64,000 nucleotides of DNA from positions 3,534,001 through 3,598,000 of the forward strand of contig NC_056048.1 of assembly GCF_004379255.2 (NCBI RefSeq), in the 5' to 3' direction. A program made the translations under genes and the position numbers. The notes under the pieces were generated by a model. The model worked only from the letters and a program-made list of their open reading frames with translations, did no database searches and was not told the origin of the DNA. The DNA is from Salvia splendens (lineage: Eukaryota; Streptophyta; Magnoliopsida; Lamiales; Lamiaceae). This document shows positions 56,306 to 64,000 of this stretch, piece by piece (positions within the stretch are counted from its first letter, which is position 1; the number at the start of each line of letters is the position of its first letter).

Positions 56306-57001
56306 CACTAGCAACCACCCTCATGTAACTACCTAACTAACTCCATCTTTCATTAATCATAGTATAATTTTTAATTTTATTTTTCACTAATTTTACGGCT
56401 TGTTTAATTTTTTTGGCGCGATACGACAAGTTAAGAGATTATGTATATTTTATAATTACGTTTATCTTTTTTTTAACAAAACGAGGAAATTAAACAGAGC
56501 GATGATTTGTTTTTCGTAGGAAAGGAGTGACGGGGTGAAGTCAAGAACGCGCCACAGCGGCAGGCGATTAGGGTTCGAGTATCGACTCGGTCCGTTAACT
56601 GGAGACCAGAGTAAAATAAAGAAGACCTAGCTCTAATGGTGTGCTGCTCAAATGTGTTGCGACTCTTTTCTTTGCCAACTAATTTCTTTCATTTTATTTC
56701 AGTTAAGGTTTTAAGTATAAGTAGCCCAAAGAACTTGCTTCTTATTAACCAACTACAATTTATTTTCCATTTTTTTTTTGTTACATTTCTATTTTATAGT
56801 ATCATTTCAATCTATGAAGCAATCTTGCATTTCTATTTCTGTCTTGCATTTTTTAATTATTTAACTCTTGGTATGAATATTCATTATACTTGTAGGACAA
56901 CTTAGAGTTCTCTTAGGCCCATTAACCCATTAGATTCTATGAAATTATGGTATTGTTTTATGTATTTAAATGATTTTAGGAGGGATATAGTATGCATGCT
57001 T
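56306..57001. other. 3' flank of the HD-ZIP IV gene
   Basis: Probable 3' untranslated region in the first 100-200 bases, then AT-rich DNA. A short GC-richer part at 56490-56620 shows no gene. Confidence 0.45.
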
Positions 57002-57010
57002 AATGACATA

Positions 57011-57250
57011 GGGTTGTGATAAAATACAAACTCATATATTGTACAAACTTCAAACTTTTCAACACAGTATCAATACAATGTCAACACAGTGTGAAATTTC
57101 AAGATTTTGATGTCAACACAATGTCAACACAACATCAACCGTTGACATTTTTTGTTACTATTATTTTATCATCTGTTGATATTTTCTAACGGCTTAGATC
57201 ATAGTTTAGAGTTTGTACAATATTTAGAATTTGTATTTGATCACATTTCT
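57011..57250. mobile_element. Mutator-like MITE, 240 bp, with 9-bp target duplication
   Basis: Inverted ends of about 36 bases (GTGATAAAATACAAACTCAT.. and, reversed, GTGATCAAATACAAATTCTA..) lie inside an exact 9-base duplication AATGACATA (57002-57010 and 57251-57259). The middle carries repeated GTCAACACAATGTCAACACA motifs, like those of the 611-base family at 16951. Confidence 0.85.
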
Positions 57251-57259
57251 AATGACATA

Positions 57260-58898
57260 TATATAGAAAAGATATAGCTAAGCAAAACTTATCACATCAT
57301 CAATCAGAAATAGGCTTTTATTTGCCTTCATAGTATTAGGTATACTTATTTATTTCTTTCCATATAACGGATAAAATTGCTGGTTATTGCCTTCATAGCC
57401 ATTAGCTACTTATTTAGTCCCCCCTTCCATATAATGGATAAAATTGCATTCAAATTATCAAAACTCCTCCCTTGATATACTAAAAAGAATCAGAATATAT
57501 TAAAAGAATAAACTGTACTTTTAGCACAATTATATTACATAAGATATATTTTTCAAATCATGCATGTAGTATAACAGAAAAATTATATAGTTATATGTAT
57601 ATAGCTGGTTACTGTCTTTATATGATTGCATTAGCTACTTATTTTTCCCCTCCCGTATAATGGATATAATTGCATTTTGATTATGAAAACTCCTCCCATC
57701 ATATTACATAATATAATTATCAAATCATTTAGTGAATTAGTGTATAGATAACAGGATGGATAAATAGCATACTATACTATAAATATTTAACACAACTTTC
57801 AGTATGCAAAAAAATTGAACAAATGGTTGTATATAGCCGATATCAAAATTATACTCCTTATTATAGTTTGGTATATATGATTTAAAACTATGTAGGCAGT
57901 CGTCGATACATAGATGTAACAAGTTCAAAAATTACCGTTATGTTTGTCCCTCACCAAATTTGTTGATCGAAAAATATATAAGTAGGTACCATTAATATAA
58001 GGTCTAGTCACTTTCTGCTGCAGATGTATAATAATGCCTCAGATTGTCTTAGGTGAAAAATAATTTACATAGAGGCTAGAATTAATGTATCGAGACATAG
58101 TCCTATAAAGTAGCTACGAATTTATCATGCTATATATTGTACTACCAATTATTTTTTGTTTTCTAAATAAGCTTGTTTTACCAATTAATTTGTTTTAAAT
58201 CTGTACCATTTTGAGATTAGCAGAGACAACAATATTAGTGTCCAAGAACTCTCTATCATTAAATAAAATACATCAATTTCCCTTTCTAACATTACTAGTA
58301 CTAATTGCACACACTCATAAAACAAATTTGACTGTAAATAAATACCAAGATACTAATGTTATATATTGTTGTTCATTTAACAACGTATTTCAGTATAGGA
58401 ACTATAGCCTGCAGGCTGAGGTTCAGAACCATTAATTGATGATCTTTTTCTATAATTCATTATTCTAAAAAAAAGGGAGTATTATAGTAGTAGTACTTAT
58501 TTAGATAAAAGAATAATTATTGCATATGATCAATGCACATTTTGCATAGTTTTATTTGCTTTTATGTGAACATATTTATATAAAAATAGGCTGAGGGATT
58601 TAAGGTGTTTCAACCGGATAGGGTTGAATTTTATCTCGATACGGGTCAGTAGGTGAAACTCGAGCTTCAAACGAAGGATCGGAGAATTGACCAAAACAAA
58701 ATATGAGGCTGAAAATTCTCTGACGGGCGTATTATCCGGCTTTGATTCTTTCGAACTTAAATGACCCTTCAAAGCTCAGTACCTTAAAATAATTATAACA
58801 TTCCATCTTCTTCACATAGTATGAGAATTCCCTCTTGGGAAAGCAACACACACGTACAAACCACCAAAAAAAGAAAGAAAATTTGTTACAAAAGGCAT
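57260..58898. other. AT-rich intergenic DNA
   Basis: No gene. Segments near 57330-57480 and 57600-57720 repeat each other loosely (TTAGCTACTTATTT.., CCATATAATGGATAAAATTGCAT). Confidence 0.5.
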
Positions 58899-59258
58899 TG
58901 TTGTAAGATTATAAACGAAGAACAAAAGAAAACTCAAGTTTGTAGAAGATGAACTCTTGTTTTGAAAAACCGAACGGAAAACTCTTATTGATCGAGTAGT
59001 GAATGTATACAACTGATTTTTACACACACTACAATGAGTAAACAAACTGACTACTTATACTAGAACTTAAGTGAAAGAGATCTTCACGAAAGTTTGTCGA
59101 GCTAGTTCATAACCGCCTCCAACGGCTATCTTCCTTTTTCCTTGATCAAGCTATCTTCCTTTCTCCTTGATCAAGCTACAGCTCCACCGTTGTCTGCAGC
59201 TTTATCGTACGCACGCATGCACCCATGCTCATGCCTTGATCAGCCTATAATGCTAACA
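58899..59258 (-). repeat. 3' LTR of the minus-strand copia element
   Basis: On the minus strand it begins TGTTAGCATTATAGG directly after the purine tract AAGGTGGAGAT and ends ..TCTTACAACA. 360 bases. A TTGATCAAGGAGAAAGGAAG-type unit is repeated inside. Confidence 0.75.
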
Positions 59259-62200
59259 ATCTCCACCTTGGCTGGTCATAGCCTGATGTTCTCAAAATTC
59301 CACAGTATACAAGTTTACTAGCCTGCAACAATACTCAAATTTATCTTTGCTCAACGGCTTGGTGAGCATGTCTGCAGGGTTGTGGGCCGTGTCAATTTTT
59401 AACACCTTAATCCTCCCACTCTCAACTTCTTCTCTAATGAAATGGAGCCGAACGTCGATGTGCTTGCTACGCTCATGAAACATTTGGTGTCTAGCTAAGT
59501 AAATCGCCCCATTGTTGTCACAATGAACCGCCACACTTTTCTGATCTATACCGAACTCAGAGATCAATCCAAGCAACCATTTACTCTCTTTCACGGCTGA
59601 AGTCAGAGGCATATACTCGGCCTCTGTAGTAGACAAAGCCACTACACTCTGCAAACTTGATTTCAGCAAATGGCCGAACCATACAAAGTAAAGATATAGC
59701 CTGTCTGAGATCTTCTAATATCAACATTGGCTGCATAATCTGAGTCACGGTATCCAACCAGAGGATCCCCTTCAACTCCACCTTCTGATGTGAATAGGAT
59801 TCCAAGATTGTGTGCTCCATTTAGAAATCTCATTATCCATTTCAAAGCATTCCAGTGATGCCTCCCATAATCAACCATGTATCTGCTTGTAGAGCTTATA
59901 GCATGAGCAATGTCTGGCCGTATACAAATCATCATGAGCTTATAGCATGAGCTTACATCATACTTCCAACTATGTTGGAATAGGGAATCAGCTGCATCTC
60001 TTTCTTCTCCACCTCATCTTTTGGTTTCTGATCTTTTGTTAGCTTGAAGTGAACTGCCAGAGGAGTAGCTGTACTCTTCATGTTGTCGACCTTGAATTTC
60101 TTCAAAAACTTGTTGATGTAGTCAGTTTGGAAAAGCCACAGTTTCCCCTTACTTCTATCTCTGACTATATCCATGCCTAGTATTCTTTTGGCAGCTCCAA
60201 GATCTTTCATTTCAAAAATGGCACTTAGCTGGCTCTTGACCTTTCTTATCTCATTGATATCCTTCCCTGATATCAACATATCATCTGTGTTTTCTCTTGT
60301 TGGAATAGTGATCTCACTTTGACCATAATCAACATAAGAATCAGAGAGATCATTATAGTTATCTCCAGCAACATCAGCATTCTCCACCTCAAAGTGAGCT
60401 TCATTATTCACAGTCTTAGAAGCAGCTTCAAGTTAATCTTTCTTATCCAGAAAAGGCATTTTGTGCTCAATGAAGACCACATCCTTGCTCACCAATATCT
60501 TTTGATTATCAGGCTCTAGACACCAAAGCATATTTCCCTTCACACCCTTCTGGTATCCTAGCATGATGCATCTGAGGGCTTTAGCATTTAATTTTCCCTG
60601 CTTCTGATGTGCAAAGGCTTTGCAACCGAATGGCTTTAGTCTGCTATAATCTGGCTTTCCACCATACCATCTTTCATCAGGGACTACTCCACCTATCCTA
60701 GATGCTGGACACTTGTTGATTAAGTAAGCAGCAGTAGAGACTGCTTCAGCCCAGAATGCCTCCCCACACCAGAAGAGCTCAGCATACATCTTACTCTCTC
60801 AAGCAAGGTTCTATTCAATCTCTCAGCAACCCCATTTTGTTGAGGGTTTGCTGGGACAGTCTTGTGCCTTTTAATCCCCTTTTCTTGACAAAAAAGGTCA
60901 AATTCCTTGGACAGATACTCCAGTCCATTGTTTGTTCTCAAGACTTTTGGTGTTGAGCCTTTTTCATTTCTCATTTCGGTACACCAATCTCTGAATGTCT
61001 TGAATGCATCAGACTTCTCTTTCAATATGTATGCCCAGACTTTCCTTGACCAATAATCAATAATAGACATGTAGTACTTTCCTCCACCTAGGCTCTTAAC
61101 TGGTGTAGGGCCCCAGAAATCCGAGTGTATGTAATCAAGGGGGGAAGTTGAGTTATGTTTACCTGTTGGATAGCTCTGCTTATTTGACTTTCCCAGTAAG
61201 CAGTCCTCACAAACTTCCATTGTCTCCCCTGCACTGGCTTCTATCAAGCCATTCTTGATCAGAGCCTTCAAGCTTCCCTCTGCAGGATGTCCTAATCTTT
61301 GATGCCAAGTCTTTAAATCTGGTATGGTTATTGATGTGACTCACCTTCAATGACTGCTGCCTGAAGATAATACAAGCTTCCATTCCTTCTTGCAGTCATC
61401 TTTACTTGAGAATTCTTGCATATTTTCATCCCACCATTCTCTGATATGAAAGAATATCCCTTCTTCTCCAAAGTTCCCAGAGATATCAAGTTCCTTTTGA
61501 TTTCAGGAATGTATCTAACCTTTGACAGCACCTTGATAGATCCATCATCAACCCTCAACATGATGTTTCCTACCCCTCTGATGCAGCAGGTCTGATTATT
61601 TCCTAGGAGCACAGTACCATGTGCCTCCTTTAAATTCTGAAACCACTCTCTTGTGGGACACATATGAAATGAGCAACTGGAATCCATGATCCAGAATCCT
61701 TTCTCACATTTATCTGTCACATTCATCACCTTAGGCCCCTCACCAGCTTCACCATTCACATTATTTGAATGAGAGTTCCCTTCACTGGCCTGCTTCTTCT
61801 TCCATGAATAGCAGTCTCGTTTTAAATGCCATGGCTTCTTGCACCAATGGCAAGAACGAGTTTCTTTAACTCCAGAAACCTCAGCCTTCGATTCTCCATT
61901 CTTCTTCTTAAACTTCTTCTTACTGAATTTCTTGATGTTCAGAGACTCTGGCTGTGGATCAGATCTAGTCATTGCTCCCTTTTGTAATTCCTTGGCCATG
62001 AGCGCGGGATGAACCTCAGCAAAAGTGATCTGCTTGTCTCTTCCATACAATATGGCATCCCTCATCTGATCATACGAATTGGGAAGGGCATTGAGTACCA
62101 AGATGGATTTATCTTCATTACCAATCTTCACATCAACAACCTCAAGATCATCTATAGATTTGCAGAAGTCCTCTAGCTGCTCAAGAATTGACTTATCTTC

Positions 62201-62369
62201 CAAAAAACTATAGGAATAAAGCCTTCTCTTCATATATAAACGGTTAGCCAAGGACTTAGCCAGATATACCTCATCAAGCTTCTTCAAGATTCCAGCTGCG
62301 GTTGTCTCGGTCTGCACCTCCCTCAATACTTTGTCTCCTAGGCACAATATCACAGCACTATGCGCTAAG
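59259..62369 (-). pseudogene. Ty1/copia Gag-Pol, decayed and 5'-truncated
   Basis: Minus-strand pieces in order are: gag (from 62369; KVLREVQTETTAAGILKKL, knuckle CHWCKKPWHLKRDC), protease (WIMDSSCSFHMCP), integrase (HSDFWGP, LRTNNGLEY, NPQQNGVAERLNRTL), a remnant of RT (TDDMLISGKD onward), and RNase H (SVVALSTTEAEY, HCDNNGA). Lesions are: frameshift near 61328; frameshift near 60785; in-frame stop at 60433-60435; deletion of most of RT before DDMLISG near 60280; small duplication with stop near 59950; one-base loss near 59665. The protease glycine (normally DSG) is Ser and the second integrase Asp (normally TDNG) is Asn. The 5' LTR and gag start are missing because the frame stops abruptly at the LTR of the next element. 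Confidence 0.9.
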
Positions 62370-62711
62370 TGTAAAAATCATGGATTAAATATGCCCGGTC
62401 AATGGATTTTGACCAAATAATAAATGTGACGAGACATTTAATTTTGTGAAATTAAATGACATAGCGTCGATCTACATTTTACGTAGGTAAATGTAGTATA
62501 TTCACTTTCTCAAATCCGATTTCCGGTGAGTGAGAAATAGTGGATTAAAGTTGGGCATAATTAGCTTTTAATTAAAGCTTGGAGATGGAGCTTAGGGAAT
62601 AATTAACTAGTGTTAATTATCCCACATTGGAGGATTAACACATCTTTAATGTGTATAAATTAAGTGACTTTATGTTACTTAATAATTATAGTGGACCAAG
62701 ATGGGTGAAAG

Positions 62712-62875
62712 AGCCCACACGCGCGCACACGCGCGCGCCGCCGCCGCCGCCCGCCCGCCCGAGCCCGAGCCCGTGCCCGTGCACGTGCTCGCGCTCGCGG
62801 CCGCGGGCCGCGGGCCTCGGGCCTCGGGCCCGAGCCCGATCTCGATCTCGATCTCGATCTCGATCTTGATCTTGG
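62712..62875 (+). repeat. GC-rich low-complexity tract in the LTR
   Basis: CACGCGCGCACACGCGCGCG, CCG triplets, GAGCCC units and a GATCTC array (CGATCTCGATCTCGATCTCG) follow each other. It is almost free of A and T in an AT-rich LTR. Frames across it are artefacts of composition. Confidence 0.85.
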
Positions 62876-63065
62876 ACTTGGATCTTGGCAATTGGTCTTT
62901 GGGTGGTCTTTGGGCTTGGTGCTTGGCCCAAACTATTCTTTTTGGACCACCGCCGAGTCAGCAATCCAAGTGGCTTGACACGTCGTCAAGCGAGGCACAG
63001 TCACGGTTGCCACGTGAGAAATCCACACGCTCCACACACGGGTGGCACATTACAGCCACACGCCT

Positions 63066-63083
63066 GTAACCGACGTCGGTTAC
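63066..63083 (+). promoter_or_regulatory. 18-bp perfect palindrome in the LTR promoter
   Basis: GTAACCGACGTCGGTTAC is its own reverse complement. It joins two ACCGAC (DRE/CRT-type) cores around a GACGTC bZIP core, and lies 55 bases before the TATA box. A G-box CACGTG is at 63011-63016. Confidence 0.6.
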
Positions 63084-63137
63084 GTTTTTGCCATGATGAG
63101 CCTTCAATGGCTGGTTGACCCTGCATGGTGGTTGGCC

Positions 63138-63145
63138 TATAAATA
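63138..63145 (+). promoter_or_regulatory. TATA box of the LTR promoter
   Basis: TATAAATA in GGCCTATAAATAGGC. The start of transcription would be near 63170. Confidence 0.65.
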
Positions 63146-63598
63146 GGCTAGCCATACCACTGCATTAGGACACACACCTACAAGCATTCTCTGCATAAGC
63201 TCTCTCCCTCTCCCTGCATTGTCTTTCTGTCGAAGCTCTGCCCTCTCCTCCATCCCGTTCGCCGGAGCTCTGCTGATTGCGGTGCTGCATCAGAAGAGAC
63301 GTAGCCGTTTTACCTTTGGGGACGACACGCCAAACCGAGAGCACTACCGGGGCGTATCTCGTCTTGTGGGAAGAGGCCTCCTCGACTCGGCTGTCATAGC
63401 ATACTGGTTTAGTTGTTTCATTTTCGTTGTAACTTCAGTTCTTTTTTGTATTCCTTCTTTTGGGTTGTATTACGCCCGGTTTTGTTATCTTGTAATCCCA
63501 GAAACCAACAATCGCAACACGAGATAACTTGCCTTTGAAGGAATTTGGACTTCTAAACTGAACTAAAACTTTCGAAATATTAAACACCTTTGCTGGAG

Positions 63599-64000
63599 AT
63601 GTCTACCGACTCCAACACCGCCGCTGCCACCACCGCCGCCGCCATTCCCTCCACCATGGCGACCACTGGACCGGTCAACACTTCATCGATTCCCTCGATG
63701 ATGCCAACTCCTGGCTTCCCAGCCGCTTCATCCACCGTCCCTTGGGTTTGGGACAACCCCTTCGGGGCGTCCACTGGTTCCACCTTTGGTGGTTCGGTTG
63801 GTTCCACTTTTAGTGGTTCCTTCGGATCCTTTAATGGATCGAGTGTTGGTGCCTTCGGGCTCAATACTAGTGTTGGATCTTTCGGGATCAACACGAATGC
63901 TGGGGCCTTCGGGTCTCATGCGGGTGCTAGTCCCTTCGGGGCTGGTACGACCATGGCGGGCTCTATGCCCAACATGAATGGTGGGGGCTCTATGCCCAAC
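63599..64000 (+). CDS. FG-rich N-terminal part of an ORF running off the window, probably retrotransposon Gag
   Basis: The frame from the ATG at 63599 is open for 134 codons to the window end. It starts MSTDSNTAAATTAAAIPSTM, then is rich in Gly, Ser, Thr and Phe with at least seven FG pairs (NPFGAS, TFGGS, SFGSF, AFGLN, SFGIN, AFGSH, PFGAG). It lies about 80-90 bases after the presumed LTR end and about 430 bases after the predicted transcription start. Position argues for the Gag of the element that begins at 62370. The composition alone could also fit a prion-like or FG-nucleoporin-like host protein, but no domain is reached before the edge. Confidence 0.5.
   Translation, partial: MSTDSNTAAATTAAAIPSTMATTGPVNTSSIPSMMPTPGFPAASSTVPWVWDNPFGASTGSTFGGSVGSTFSGSFGSFNGSSVGAFGLNTSVGSFGINTNAGAFGSHAGASPFGAGTTMAGSMPNMNGGGSMPN

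Larger units (their letters stand above)
62370..63519 (+). mobile_element. Probable 5' LTR of a second LTR retrotransposon, inserted in the copia gag
   Basis: The copia gag frame is open and family-like up to 62369. From 62370 the sequence changes to TGTAAAAATCATGGATTAAA.., a TGT-type LTR start. Promoter-like features follow (TATA at 63138, palindrome at 63066), then a polyadenylation-like T-rich part. The LTR end is not certain; ..ACCAACA (63510) or ..CGCAACA (63519) are candidates. The element continues past the window, so its other LTR and target duplication (expected CTAAG) cannot be seen. Confidence 0.55.

Noticed and set aside
62651..63069. Frames of 72-122 codons on both strands in the second LTR
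   Set aside because: They cross the GC-rich low-complexity tract and are explained by its composition.

Overview
This window is nuclear DNA from a flowering plant. The host genes have plant-type introns (GT..AG, AT-rich) and belong to plant-restricted families: an HD-ZIP IV homeodomain protein, a ROP-interactive CRIB protein, a P-class PPR protein and an LEA2/NDR1-like protein. A eudicot is likely. An asterid of the mint order is my impression only and is not proven by anything here. Most of the sequence is transposable elements and AT-rich intergenic DNA. All calls were made by eye, without alignment or database searches.

Layout. 1-15119: two nested Ty3/gypsy elements of the Tat type. Element A (3' part only) carries a four-exon gene on the opposite strand between its pol and its 3' LTR. 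Element B (7279-14841) is complete, has 682-bp LTRs that look identical, sits inside the 3' LTR of A with a 5-bp duplication CCCAC, and lacks the antisense gene. 15120-18041: three MITEs and a broken thiazole synthase (THI1) copy. 18980-20728: intron-less PPR gene. 23.8-25.5 kb: RIC-type CRIB gene. 26399-26956: LEA2 gene. 27.5-29.0 kb: two MITE-like elements with long inverted repeats. 29923-31603: PIF/Harbinger element with an open transposase frame that appears to have lost a catalytic aspartate. 31.6-42.8 kb: gene-poor, AT-rich DNA with hAT, Harbinger and Mutator-type non-autonomous elements. 42801-43122: tRNA-derived SINE. 44244-46833: short LTR element with only a gag-like frame. 47682-49470: solo LTR. 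52.7-56.3 kb: ten-coding-exon HD-ZIP IV gene with a Stowaway MITE in one intron. 58899-62369: decayed Ty1/copia element on the minus strand. 62370-64000: a second LTR element (plus strand) that appears to have landed in the gag of the first; its first ORF runs off the right edge.

Working together. The host genes are unrelated to one another and form no cluster. The PPR protein is probably organellar, the CRIB protein is a Rho-of-plants effector, the LEA2 protein is a probable membrane protein, and the HD-ZIP IV protein is a transcription factor of the epidermal-identity class. The most unusual features belong to the Tat elements: in-phase antisense splicing, and a UAG-CAA-UCA stop context between gag-pro and pol that matches the tobamovirus-type readthrough consensus. 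Several insertions could be dated relative to each other from exact target-site duplications.
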